Part shown: positions 30,194 through 38,773 of the stretch, in pieces
Layout of the letters: each line of letters opens with the position of its first letter
Numbering within the stretch: position 1 is the stretch's first letter
Origin: Methylobacterium sp. NEAU K
Lineage (GTDB): Bacteria; Pseudomonadota; Alphaproteobacteria; Rhizobiales; Beijerinckiaceae
Direction: 5' to 3'
Length of the DNA stretch: 64,000 nucleotides
Assembly (NCBI RefSeq): GCF_030700285.1
Contig: NZ_JAUYZJ010000018.1
Span: 45,383 to 109,382 of the forward strand
Notes under the pieces: model-generated
What the model saw: the letters and a program-made list of their open reading frames with translations, nothing else
Told to the model about the DNA's origin: nothing
Databases searched by the model: none
Position numbers and translations under genes: made by a program

Positions 30194-31090
30194 ATGCAGA
30201 TCGTCATCGTCGATTCGAGCCGCGTCGTGCTCCAGATCATCACCTCGCTGATCGCGCCGCGGGGGCACCACGTGCATGCCTTCACGGATTCGGCCGAGGC
30301 GCTGCAATTCATAACCACCACTCCCTCAGTCCGCGTGCTGATCACCAGCCTTGAGGTGCGGCCGCTCTGCGGGCTCGAACTCTGCTGGTCCGCGCGCCTG
30401 CTCGCCGACGAACGCGGCCCCCTGTATGTCATCACCATGTCGTCCGCGCGCAATGTGCGCAGCCTGGCCGAAGCCCTCGACAGCGGCGCCGACGACTTCA
30501 TCGAGAAGCCGCCGAGCGCCGAAGAGTTGAATGCGCGCTTGCGCGCGGCCGAGCGCCTGATCACGATGCAGGAGGAGCTGAGACGCCTCGCCGAGACCGA
30601 TCCGCTCACCGGTTCCTACAACCGGCGCGCTTTCTTCAAACGGGCGCGCATCGCCGCAGAACAGTTCGGGCGGCCGGGCGGCATCTCGGCGATCCTCGCC
30701 GACATCGACCATTTCAAGCGGATCAACGACCAGCACGGGCACGATGTCGGCGACGTCGCCATCAAGGCCGTCGCCGATCTGCTCGCAGGAGAAGGTGTCG
30801 CCGGGCGCCTCGGCGGCGAGGAATTCGGCATCGTCCTCCCGGGCTGCAGCCTCGCCGAGGCCAGCACGCGGGCCGAGCACCTTCGGGAGCGCGTCCAGGC
30901 GCTGCGCATCCGTGGCAGCAAGAGTGCGGTCAGCCTGAGTTGCAGCTTCGGGGTCAGCACCTGGATCGACGCCGACAGCGTCGACGCCCTGCTCAAGCGG
31001 GCCGACATCGCGCTCTATGCCGCCAAGACCGGCGGCCGCAACCGCGTCGTCCCGTATGAGAGCGAGGCGCCCCGGGCTGTCGCAGGCTGA
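30194..31090 (+). CDS. Diguanylate cyclase with a pseudo-receiver domain
   Basis: The 298-aa product joins an N-terminal receiver-like domain (residues about 1-120) to a GGDEF domain. The active-site loop reads RLGGEEFGIVLP, and the metal/substrate segments DPLTGSYNRRAFF and ADIDHFKRINDQHGHDVGD are intact, so it should make cyclic di-GMP from two GTP. In the receiver part, VLITSLEVRPLCGLEL places Ser52 where response regulators have the phospho-acceptor Asp; the IEKP Lys motif remains. It is likely not regulated by ordinary phosphorylation. I see no RxxD inhibitory site immediately before GGEEF. The next gene encodes a LuxR-type regulator on the same strand. Confidence 0.88.
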   Translation: MQIVIVDSSRVVLQIITSLIAPRGHHVHAFTDSAEALQFITTTPSVRVLITSLEVRPLCGLELCWSARLLADERGPLYVITMSSARNVRSLAEALDSGADDFIEKPPSAEELNARLRAAERLITMQEELRRLAETDPLTGSYNRRAFFKRARIAAEQFGRPGGISAILADIDHFKRINDQHGHDVGDVAIKAVADLLAGEGVAGRLGGEEFGIVLPGCSLAEASTRAEHLRERVQALRIRGSKSAVSLSCSFGVSTWIDADSVDALLKRADIALYAAKTGGRNRVVPYESEAPRAVAG

Positions 31091-31306
31091 GACGGCCCGT
31101 CTGGTCCAAGTTGGCACGGGCGGCTTGCATATGGTTACCGGCCCCGTCCCGCGGTGGCACACTGGTTGCCTGAACAATGATGCAAAGCGACAGAATCGGC
31201 CAATATAAACCTTAATATTCAGGCAGAAATGCTGGAATAGATTTTGGAACTGAGCACCCGATCCCGGTGGGTTTGTATCAAGCCGGGAGACGAAAGGTGC
31301 GAGGTC

Positions 31307-31990
31307 ATGAGTACGGCCGTTGGCGTTCTGATCCTGGATGAACCGCAGGACTTGAGTGCGACAGTTCGCGCCACTCTGGAGCATATGCCGGAGTTCCAGA
31401 CGATCAGCGAAGAGGATCTGGACCAGGCGAATGCGGGGACAGCAGTCGCCCTCGTCTTCCTCGACGAGATCCGGCTCGCGGACGGGATCGCGCGCATCGT
31501 CGGGCTGAAGGAGCGGCAGCCGGGCCTGCGCACCCTCGTGGCCTTCGGTGCGCTCACCGCCGACGATCTTCGCGCGCTCCTGGCCGCGGGCGCGGATGCC
31601 TTCGTGGCGCGCTCGAAGTCGCCGCGGGAACTCTGCGCCGCCCTGCTCGCCCTGGCGGAGGGTTCGGATTGCCTCGTGCCCCCGGAACAGGCAGTCGCGA
31701 TGCCGTCGGAACAGGGCGACGGCCTCGGGCTCACGCCGCGCGAGGCGGAGGTCCTCCGCTTCCTCAGTTCCGGCTTCAGCAACAAAGAGGTCGCCCGCCG
31801 TCTGGCCTTGAGCGTGCGGACGGTGGAGACCCACCGCCTGAACCTGCGCCGCAAGACGCAGACCGGGCGGTTGAAGGATCTGGTCTCCCTCGCCCGCCAG
31901 CTGGGGCTCGCGCCGGTGGTGGACAGCGAGCAGGTCCGCCGCGGCGACGGCCGGTCCGGCTCGGGGAACGACAACCAGTCCCGGCACTGA
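31307..31990 (+). CDS. LuxR/FixJ-type transcriptional regulator with receiver-like domain
   Basis: The 227-aa product has an N-terminal receiver-like domain (LILDEPQD, LVFLDEIRL, AFVARSKSP with Lys). A LuxR-type helix-turn-helix lies at about residues 145-205: LTPREAEVLRFLSSGFSNKE, VARRLALSVRTVETH. The receiver lacks the usual Pro after the acceptor region, and alignment at the acceptor Asp is uncertain. The C-terminal tail is polar (DGRSGSGNDNQ). GAGG lies just before the ATG at 31307. It is 216 bp downstream of the diguanylate cyclase gene, and the spacer is AT-richer than average (near 31,170-31,230), so it may have its own promoter. Confidence 0.85.
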   Translation: MSTAVGVLILDEPQDLSATVRATLEHMPEFQTISEEDLDQANAGTAVALVFLDEIRLADGIARIVGLKERQPGLRTLVAFGALTADDLRALLAAGADAFVARSKSPRELCAALLALAEGSDCLVPPEQAVAMPSEQGDGLGLTPREAEVLRFLSSGFSNKEVARRLALSVRTVETHRLNLRRKTQTGRLKDLVSLARQLGLAPVVDSEQVRRGDGRSGSGNDNQSRH

Positions 31991-32027
31991 CCGGAGCGCC
32001 GGATGATCCCGACCCGGGCTTCACACC

Positions 32028-33317
32028 TCAGCCGGCGCCGGCCTGCGCGCCGGCGGGGGCCCGCGCACGTCCCGACGACCGCTTCCGCTTGGCTGCCGAC
32101 TTGGCTGCTGACTTGGCTCCCGACGTCACCGACGGTTCGGCCGCCGAACCGGTCTTCGGCTTGGCCAGGGTCTTCCCCGCGCTCCGCTTGCGTCCCTCGG
32201 CCGCCACGGGCTTGACCCGCTTGCCGGCCCGGGCGTCATCTTCGGCCGCGGCCAGACGGGCCTGGAGCAGCCCGAGAACCGCCGCCTCCTCCGGCCGGAG
32301 ACGGGAGAGATCCGCGCTCAGCTCCGACTCGACCGCATCCTTCACCTGCAGCAGGAGGGCTCCCTCCAGGTAGCAGTCGAGGATCTGCGGGTGGATGTAG
32401 CACTTGCGGCAGATCGTCGGCGTGTTGCCGAGGCGGCCTGCGACGCTCTCGATCGCCGCCCGGACGTTGCGCTTGGCGCATGCCTCGCTGTCGAAGCTCT
32501 CGAACTCGTGCAGGGCAAGCGCGGCCAGCACCGTCCCGGCCCAGGTGCGAAAATCCTTGGCGGTGAAGTCCTCGCCGGTGATCGCCCGGAGATACGCGTT
32601 CACGTCCGACGAGGTGACGTCGCGCCGCGTGCCGTCCGCGTCGAGGTACTGGAACAGCTCCTGCCCGGGCAGGTCCTGGCACGCCTTCACGATCCGGGCG
32701 ACGCGCCGGTCCTTGAGCGATACGTCCCAGGTCTTGCCGCTCTTGCCCTTGAACCGGAACGACAGGGCAGCGCCCTCGATACGGACATGCGGGTCGCGCA
32801 GGGTGGTCAGACCGTAGCTCTTGTTGGTGCGGGCATAATCGTCGTTGCCGACGCGGATCAGTGTGGTCTCGAGCAGGTGGACCACGGTCGCCAGGACCTT
32901 GTCGCGGCACAGGCCCGGGCGCTTCATATCGGCATCGACCCGGCGGCGGATGCCCGGCAGGGCGTCCGCGAAGGCCATGATGCGCGAGAACTTGTCGGCC
33001 TCGCGGGCCTGCCGGAACCCTGGGTGATAACGGTATTGCTTCCGGCCCTTGGCGTCCCGGCCGGTGGCCTGGATATGCCCGTTGCGGCGCGGGCAGATCC
33101 AGACGTCGGTGTAGGCCGGCGGGATCGCCAGAGCGCGGATGCGGGCCAGCGTCGCCGCGTCCCGCAGCGGGGCGCCCTTCGCGTCGAGGTATCGGAACCC
33201 CGTACCGCTGCGCTTGCGCCCGAGGCCGGGCCGGCTGTCGTCGACATAGACGAGTCCGGCTTCCTCGGCCGCCGCACGCAGGCCTGCGCCGCTCTGGACC
33301 GTCTCGAAATCCGCCAT
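32028..33317 (-). CDS. DNA topoisomerase IB with a lysine/alanine-rich tail
   Basis: The enzyme should relax supercoils by nicking one strand through a 3'-phosphotyrosyl link. The 429-aa product resembles poxvirus-type bacterial TopIB: GTGFRYLDAKG, IPPAYTDVWICPRRNGHIQA, KYRYHP-like QYRYHPGFR, RVGNDDYARTNKSYGLTTL, FRTWAGT, and the nucleophile Tyr307 in RKCYIHPQIL. After about residue 360 is a basic tail rich in Lys, Ala and Arg (KSAAKSAAKRKRSSGRARAP) that should bind DNA non-specifically, as histone-H1-like tails do. The ATG at 33317 begins MADFETVQSG. It is divergent from the glycosyltransferase gene. Confidence 0.94.
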   Translation of the reverse strand: MADFETVQSGAGLRAAAEEAGLVYVDDSRPGLGRKRSGTGFRYLDAKGAPLRDAATLARIRALAIPPAYTDVWICPRRNGHIQATGRDAKGRKQYRYHPGFRQAREADKFSRIMAFADALPGIRRRVDADMKRPGLCRDKVLATVVHLLETTLIRVGNDDYARTNKSYGLTTLRDPHVRIEGAALSFRFKGKSGKTWDVSLKDRRVARIVKACQDLPGQELFQYLDADGTRRDVTSSDVNAYLRAITGEDFTAKDFRTWAGTVLAALALHEFESFDSEACAKRNVRAAIESVAGRLGNTPTICRKCYIHPQILDCYLEGALLLQVKDAVESELSADLSRLRPEEAAVLGLLQARLAAAEDDARAGKRVKPVAAEGRKRSAGKTLAKPKTGSAAEPSVTSGAKSAAKSAAKRKRSSGRARAPAGAQAGAG

Positions 33318-33453
33318 GGCCTGCCCCTCCCATGAACGCCGCCGGGGGCTGCGCCCGGCGGAAAGGCCCTCCTCAAACGGCGATGCGCGACCGCCGTTCC
33401 GGTGCTGCGCATCCGCCGCAGGACGATCCGGCGCGCCGTGCTAGAGGAAGCCG

Positions 33454-34617
33454 ATGGAGTCCCCATCCGCCCGCGAAAACCTGCCCACACCGATGCGAAG
33501 CCTCGTCTTCGTGGTGACCGAGGATTGGTTCTTCGCCTCGCATTTCCTGCCCATGGCGCGGGCCGCGCTCGCCATGGGGCTCTCGGTCACCGTCGTCACC
33601 CGGGTGCGGGCGCACCGCGCGGCCATCGAGGCGACGGGCGCGCGCGTCGTCGCGCTGGAGGCGGAGCGGGCGAGCCTCAACCCGATGGCGGCGGGCTACG
33701 CCGCCGGGCAGCTGGCGGCGATCCTGAAGGCGCTCCGGGCCGACATCGTCCACTGCATCGCGCTGCGCGGCATCCTGGTGGGCGGAACCGCGGCCGCGAT
33801 GGCCGGCATCCCGGCGCGGGTCTACGCGCTCACAGGCCTCGGTCTCATGGGCGCCCGCAGCGATCGGGTCGGGCGCGCGGCGCGCTTGGCCCTGCGGGCG
33901 CTGATCCGGGGCCCGCTGGCTTCCGCCCGCACCCGGTTCCTGTTCGAGAATCCGGACGACGCGCTGGCGCTCGGCCTCGATCCGTCCGAGCGCAGCGTCA
34001 CCGTGGTCGGGGGTGCCGGCGTCGACCTCGACGCGTTCGCGCCGCGGCCACTGCCGGCGATGCCGCCGCTGCGGGTGGCAATCGTGGCGCGCATGCTCTG
34101 GTCGAAGGGCGTCGACGTGGCGGTGGAAGCCGTGCGCCTCGCCCGTTCCCGGGGAGCCCCCGTGGAACTCTCGCTGTACGGGGCGCCGGATCCGTCGAAC
34201 CGGCGCGCGATCGCCGAGTCGACGCTGCGGAACTGGAGCCACGACGGCGTCGCCTGGCACGGGCCGACCGAAGACGTGGCCGCCGTGTGGGCCGGCCACC
34301 ACGTCGCATGCCTGCCGTCCCGGGGCGGGGAGGGACTGCCGCGGACGCTGCTGGAGGCCGGCGGCTGCGGCCGGGCGCTCGTCACCACCGATGTCCCGGG
34401 CTGCCGCAGCCTCGTGCGCGACGGCGTCGAAGGCCTGCTCGTGCCGCCCGGCGACGCCCCGGCCCTGGCCAACGCCCTCGTGCGCCTGAGCGGCGATCCG
34501 GCACTGGTGGCGGCCCTCGGCGCGGCGGCCCGGGCGCGGATCGAGTCCGGTGGCTTCACCGAAGCTGCGGTGACCGACAGGGTCTGCGCCGTATGGCGCG
34601 ATCTGCTGGAGGCCTGA
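33454..34617 (+). CDS. Glycosyltransferase family 4
   Basis: The 387-aa product has the GT-B fold of family 4. The N-terminal donor-independent half is close to capsule/LPS transferases (VTEDWFFASHFLPMARAALA). The C-terminal half has RVAIVARMLWSKGVDVAVEA, FVALPS-type HVACLPSRGGEGLPRTLLEA (the E-x7-E element) and VLVPPGD-like LLVPPGDAPALANAL. It probably adds a sugar to a surface polysaccharide or lipid; donor and acceptor are unknown. AGAGGAA precedes the ATG at 33454. The next gene starts 2 bp after its stop, so the two are likely co-translated. Confidence 0.9.
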   Translation: MESPSARENLPTPMRSLVFVVTEDWFFASHFLPMARAALAMGLSVTVVTRVRAHRAAIEATGARVVALEAERASLNPMAAGYAAGQLAAILKALRADIVHCIALRGILVGGTAAAMAGIPARVYALTGLGLMGARSDRVGRAARLALRALIRGPLASARTRFLFENPDDALALGLDPSERSVTVVGGAGVDLDAFAPRPLPAMPPLRVAIVARMLWSKGVDVAVEAVRLARSRGAPVELSLYGAPDPSNRRAIAESTLRNWSHDGVAWHGPTEDVAAVWAGHHVACLPSRGGEGLPRTLLEAGGCGRALVTTDVPGCRSLVRDGVEGLLVPPGDAPALANALVRLSGDPALVAALGAAARARIESGGFTEAAVTDRVCAVWRDLLEA

Positions 34618-34619
34618 CC

Positions 34620-35279
34620 ATGCGCGCTCCGGACGATCCGGCCGGCTTCATCGAGGCCAATACGCGGCTGCTGCCGGTTCCCCACGTCCCCGAGATCCGT
34701 CTTCACGTCGCCGAGGAGGCGACCGAGCTCTGGCAGCGGACCGAGGCGGAGTTGCAGGAGATCGGGCTGCCCCCGCCGTTCTGGGCCTTCGCCTGGGCCG
34801 GCGGTCAGGCGCTCGCCCGCTACGTCCTCGACAATCCCGGGATCGTCGATGGCCGCCGGGTGGTGGATTTCGCCTCCGGCTCCGGACTGGTGGCAATTGC
34901 CGCGGCCCGCGCCGGAGCGGACCATGTGGTCGCCAGCGACCTCGACCCGTTCGCCGTCGCGGCGATCCGGCTGAATGCAGCAGCCAACGGGGTCCGCGAG
35001 CGCATCGAGCCCGTCTCCACCGACCTCCTGGGTACCTCGCCCGAGGCCAGCTTGGTATTCGCGGCGGATGTCTTCTACGAGCGCGACCTCGCCCAGGCGG
35101 TGACCGGCTGGCTCTCCGACCTGCAAGCGCGGGGCGTCACCGTACTGATCGGCGACCCGGGCCGCGCCTACCTGCCGCGCGAGCGTCTCGAATGCCTGGC
35201 GACCTATGCGGTACCGGTCTCGCGCGCCCTCGAGGATGCCGAGATCAAGCGGAGCCACGTCTGGCGGTTGCGCGGCTGA
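34620..35279 (+). CDS. Class I SAM-dependent methyltransferase (ETFB lysine methyltransferase-like)
   Basis: The 219-aa product has motif I VVDFASGSGLVAIAAARAGA, the acidic loop ASDLDPFAVAAIRLNAAANG, and AADVFYERDLA downstream. The N-terminal LPPPFWAFAWAGGQALARY is typical of the protein lysine methyltransferases that modify the electron-transfer flavoprotein beta subunit. That assignment rests on motif memory and needs checking. The ATG at 34620 lies 2 bp after the glycosyltransferase stop, which suggests coupling but not a shared pathway. Confidence 0.8.
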   Translation: MRAPDDPAGFIEANTRLLPVPHVPEIRLHVAEEATELWQRTEAELQEIGLPPPFWAFAWAGGQALARYVLDNPGIVDGRRVVDFASGSGLVAIAAARAGADHVVASDLDPFAVAAIRLNAAANGVRERIEPVSTDLLGTSPEASLVFAADVFYERDLAQAVTGWLSDLQARGVTVLIGDPGRAYLPRERLECLATYAVPVSRALEDAEIKRSHVWRLRG

Positions 35280-35473
35280 GGCGATGGCGCGGCCGCCGCG
35301 CGCCAAATCGATGCGGTCGCGACCTTCGCGGGCTTCGAGGCTTCATCCACGGCCGGAATGCGTTACCTTGGGATCGGTCCGAGATTGGCTCGAGCGCCCC
35401 TCGCGCCGGGACGAGGCCGATACAGGTTCGTCCGTGTCCCGCGGAGGGGCGCACAGCGGCATAAGGGTTGTCA

Positions 35474-36046
35474 GTGAGCGTGAAGCCGAGCCTTCCCCGC
35501 GTCGTCGCCTTCTCCGGGAGCGCCAAGCGGCCTTCCCGGACCCGCGACCTCGTGGAGGCGGTCGGCGCCGAGCTTGGGCGACTGCGCCGCATCGACCTCA
35601 AGGTCTACGACCTGATCGATGCCGGGCCGGGCCTCGGCGCGACGCGGCGCGAGGACCTGTCCCTGCCGGCGGCGCGACTGATCGAGGCCATCGAGGGGGC
35701 GGACGCCCTGATCGTCGGGACGCCGGTCTACCAGGGAGGCTATGCCGGCCTCTTCAAGCACGTGTTCGATTTCGTCGATCCGGCGCGGATGTCGGGCATC
35801 CCGGTTGCGCTCACGGCCACGGGCGGCGGCCTGCGCCACGCCCTCGTGGTCGAGCACGGCCTGCGGCCGCTGTTCGGCTTCTTTGCGGCCCATGTGGCGC
35901 CGACATCAGTCTATGCCGGCCCCGAGGACATGGCCGACGGGCGCGTCATCGACGAGACCGTGGCCGTCCGGCTCGCTGCCGCCGCCGCCGAGCTGGCGGC
36001 CCTGCTCGACGTCGCGCGGGCGATCGATGCCGGCGCGGCCGCCTGA
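35474..36046 (+). CDS. NADPH-dependent FMN reductase
   Basis: The 190-aa product is a flavodoxin-like NAD(P)H:FMN reductase of the MsuE/SsuE type: VVAFSGSAKRPSRTRDL for flavin phosphate binding, IVGTPVYQGGYAGLFKHVFD over the isoalloxazine ring, and ALTATGGGLRHALVVEHGL. Such enzymes feed reduced FMN to two-component monooxygenases, but no monooxygenase is nearby. The start is taken as GTG at 35474 because AAGGG lies 6 nt upstream; a TTG at 35468 is also in frame. The preceding 188 bp contain no gene I can support. Confidence 0.88.
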   Translation: MSVKPSLPRVVAFSGSAKRPSRTRDLVEAVGAELGRLRRIDLKVYDLIDAGPGLGATRREDLSLPAARLIEAIEGADALIVGTPVYQGGYAGLFKHVFDFVDPARMSGIPVALTATGGGLRHALVVEHGLRPLFGFFAAHVAPTSVYAGPEDMADGRVIDETVAVRLAAAAAELAALLDVARAIDAGAAA

Positions 36047-36113
36047 GGCAAGAATCCCCGAGACCGCGGCCGGCCCTAGATCCGGAGCGGACCACGCCAA
36101 CCCGCGAGGGATC

Positions 36114-36725
36114 ATGTCAGGTTCTCCGATCACGGCCGGCCGGGCGCCCGCGCCGCTCCCCGCCACCTACGTCACGGCCTCCGGCCTGCCGCGCTACCAT
36201 CCGGTCGCGCAGGCGCTTCACTGGTTCACCGCCGCCCTGGCGCTGGCGGTGCTGCCGCTCGCCTGGGTGGCGATGAGCCTGCCGCCGGCGCCGGCCAAGG
36301 GCAGCCTGTTCGTGCTGCACAAGTCGGTCGGGCTGACGATCCTGGCGATCGTCGTCCTGCGGATCGTGTGGCGCATGATCCGGCCGGCGCCCCCGGACCC
36401 TCAGGCGCCGCGGCTCCTGACGCTGATCGGCCGCGTGAACCACTGGCTGCTCTACGCGATCTTCCTGATCATGCCGGTCAGCGGCTACCTGCTGAGCGCG
36501 CTGTCCGGACGGGACACCCCGTATTTCTGGCTGTTCACGATCCCCGGCCTGACCAAGGACGAAGGGGCGCAGAAGATCGCCGAGTCGATCCATCTCGTCG
36601 GGCAATGGTTCGTCTACGCCCTGGTGCTGCTGCACATTGCCGGGACGATCTGGCACCTCGTCATCCGACGGGACGGCCTGCTGGAGCGCATGCTGCCGGT
36701 CCAGGACGGACGCGGGACCCGGTAG
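36114..36725 (+). CDS. Cytochrome b561
   Basis: The 203-aa integral membrane protein should carry two b-type hemes and move electrons from ubiquinol. It has four membrane helices. The His residues expected to ligate heme are in YHPVAQALHWFTAALALAV, LFVLHKSVGLTIL, VNHWLLYAIFLIMPVSGYLL and VLLHIAGTIWHLV. GCGAGGG lies just before the ATG at 36114. It begins 67 bp after the FMN reductase gene on the same strand and is convergent with the Inh-domain gene, ending 1 bp before its stop. The partner and substrate are unknown; some CybB-type proteins relate to oxidative stress. Confidence 0.9.
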   Translation: MSGSPITAGRAPAPLPATYVTASGLPRYHPVAQALHWFTAALALAVLPLAWVAMSLPPAPAKGSLFVLHKSVGLTILAIVVLRIVWRMIRPAPPDPQAPRLLTLIGRVNHWLLYAIFLIMPVSGYLLSALSGRDTPYFWLFTIPGLTKDEGAQKIAESIHLVGQWFVYALVLLHIAGTIWHLVIRRDGLLERMLPVQDGRGTR

Positions 36726-36726
36726 G

Positions 36727-37569
36727 TCAGTCGACGCGGCGCAGAACGAAGGTGGTGCCGACCTCCGGGTCGCGCCGCCAGCGTCCGTCGCCGCTCGGAA
36801 CCAGGTCGATGGTGTGGCCGCGCTTGGCGGTCAGCGTCATGCGCCCGTTCGCGTAGCGCCAGCGGACCGGATCGAACACCTCCAGGCCGCCGTCGTGGCA
36901 GCCGGGCACCACGTGAACACCGTCGCCGGCCCCCTCCAGGCTGATGCGGCAGGTATCCCGCTCCTGGAAACGGTCGAGGGCGTACACCCCCGGCACAGGT
37001 CCCGCGGCCGCGGTCGATGCGCGTTGCAGCTCCGCCGGCACGGCCGGCGCCGTCTGCAATGGGGCCGTAGGGGGGCGGGTCTCGATCCCGGCGATATCGG
37101 GCGTGGCGGCGGCGGGCGGCCGCATCGCCACGATGTCGAGGGGCACGAAGCTGTAGTGCTCGCCGCCCTCGGACGTCGCCATGAGGCTGCGCTGGTCCGG
37201 CCGGCGGATGAAGTCGAGGATCGGACGGACGTTGCGGTCGACGAGGCGCACGGCCCCGTCGACGAAGAGCCACCCGGCGACCCCGCTCACGATCGGGAGG
37301 GCGCGCCGGCAGCCGGCCGGGAAATTCACACGCCGGCCGGCATCGCCGTTCGCCAGCTGCAGAGTCATCACGCAGCGGCGGTTGGTGCCGTCACGGGACA
37401 GGTCCCAGGATCCGGGGGCCTCCCCTAGCTTCTCGGGCAGGCTCGGCGGGGCCGGGGGCGCCGCGAGGGTCTCCGGGGCCGGGACACTGGGCTCGGTCGC
37501 TTCTTGCGCTGCGGCCGGCCACGGAATCAGGGCCAAAGCGGCAAGCAGCGCGGCCTGTGCGGATTTCAC
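36727..37569 (-). CDS. Secreted protein with two Inh (AprI/Omp19-type) domains
   Basis: The 280-aa product has a signal peptide (SAQAALLAALALIPWPAAAQ) and a Pro-rich linker. Two beta-barrel segments follow, of the kind found in bacterial metalloprotease inhibitors. The first has GSWDLSRDGTNRRCVMTLQL...GCRRALP (residues about 55-120). The second has GVYALDRFQERDTCRISLEG...GCHDGGLEVFDPVRW (residues about 190-275). Each carries a Cys pair that could form the family disulfide. Its GTG start at 37569 overlaps the stop of the upstream dehydrogenase gene (GTGA, 4 bp), so translation is probably coupled. The target protease, if any, is unknown. Confidence 0.8.
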   Translation of the reverse strand: MKSAQAALLAALALIPWPAAAQEATEPSVPAPETLAAPPAPPSLPEKLGEAPGSWDLSRDGTNRRCVMTLQLANGDAGRRVNFPAGCRRALPIVSGVAGWLFVDGAVRLVDRNVRPILDFIRRPDQRSLMATSEGGEHYSFVPLDIVAMRPPAAATPDIAGIETRPPTAPLQTAPAVPAELQRASTAAAGPVPGVYALDRFQERDTCRISLEGAGDGVHVVPGCHDGGLEVFDPVRWRYANGRMTLTAKRGHTIDLVPSGDGRWRRDPEVGTTFVLRRVD

Positions 37570-38531
37570 GCGTGCGGGCTCCAGGGTGTCTCGGCAACGG
37601 GGGTCAGCGGGCCGCGGCCTTCGAACCAGGACACGACATTGTCGACCACGAGTTGGGCCATCGCCGCGCGGGTGTGCTCGGAGGCGGAGCCGACATGCGG
37701 CAGCAGCACGGTGTTGTCGAGGGCGGCGAGGTCGGCCGGCACGTGCGGCTCGTTCTCGAACACGTCGAGCCCGGCGCCCAGGATCGTACCCGTCCGCAGT
37801 GCGGCGATCAGCGCGGCCTCGTCGACGAGGCTGCCGCGGGCGACGTTGACGAGGATCCCCTCGGGGCCCAGCGCCTGCAGGACCGGGGCATCCACCAAGC
37901 TTTTGGTGCCGGCGCCGCCGGGTGCGACCACGATCAGGATGTGGACTGCCCGGGCCAGGCCGATCAGGCTGTCGTGGTAGGCGTAGGGAACATCCGCCTG
38001 CGGGCGGCGGCCGTGATAGTCGATCTCGACGCCGAAGCTTTCGAGCCGACGGGCGATCGCCCGCCCGATCCGGCCGAGCCCGAGGATGCCGACCCGGCGC
38101 TCGCGCAGCGAAGCCGTGAGCGGGAACGGGGCCTTGGGCCAATGGCCTGCGCGCAGGTAGCGGTCGGCCTGCGGGAGCCGCCGCAGCGTCGCCAGCACCA
38201 GGCCGACGGCGAGGTCGGCGACCTCGTCGGTGAGCACGTCCGGGGTGTTGGTGACGACGATGCCCCGCCGGTGCGCCTCGACGGCATCGACGGCGTCGTA
38301 GCCGACCCCGAAATTGGCGATGATCTCCAGATTCGGCAGGCGGTCCATGAGGGCTGCGTCGACCTGGCCGCCGACGCAGAGGCCGCGGATCCGCGCGCCG
38401 ATCTCGGTGAGCCTCGCCTCCGGGTCGGCGGCCTCCGCGAGCCGGTGCACGGTGAAGCGGCCCGCGAAGGCTGCCTCGATCAGCGGATGCATCGTCCGCA
38501 GGAACAGGATCTCGGGCGGCGCTTCGGGCAT
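37566..38531 (-). CDS. D-2-hydroxyacid dehydrogenase (hydroxypyruvate/glyoxylate reductase-like)
   Basis: The 321-aa product is a D-isomer-specific 2-hydroxyacid dehydrogenase. It has the NAD(P)-binding GILGLGRIGRAIARRL, followed by DYHGRR with Arg after the second strand (consistent with NADPH preference). The catalytic triad is Arg in NVARGSLVD, Glu in DVFENEPHVP and His in LLPHVGSASEHT. GhrB-type enzymes reduce glyoxylate or hydroxypyruvate, a plausible role in a serine-cycle methylotroph, but the substrate is not proven. The ATG at 38531 starts MPEAPPEILFL. The gene overlaps the Inh-domain gene by 4 bp. Confidence 0.9.
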   Translation of the reverse strand: MPEAPPEILFLRTMHPLIEAAFAGRFTVHRLAEAADPEARLTEIGARIRGLCVGGQVDAALMDRLPNLEIIANFGVGYDAVDAVEAHRRGIVVTNTPDVLTDEVADLAVGLVLATLRRLPQADRYLRAGHWPKAPFPLTASLRERRVGILGLGRIGRAIARRLESFGVEIDYHGRRPQADVPYAYHDSLIGLARAVHILIVVAPGGAGTKSLVDAPVLQALGPEGILVNVARGSLVDEAALIAALRTGTILGAGLDVFENEPHVPADLAALDNTVLLPHVGSASEHTRAAMAQLVVDNVVSWFEGRGPLTPVAETPWSPHA

Positions 38532-38773
38532 CTCACACTCCCCTATCCGGCCGGCCGCCGATGCGGCGACCGAGCGCGGATCCTGGCATAGGGCCTGCGC
38601 CCGGTGATGCACCACAGGGCCCGGCCGCCCAGCCGTGACATCCGGGATCCAGCGCCGAGCGGCCTGTCGCTCGGGGCAGGGCTCGCCCCTTCCGAAAACC
38701 GCGCGCGATGCCTACTAAGGACAGCGCATAACCGCGAGAGCTTTGCACCGACTCCATCCGAAGACGAAAACCG

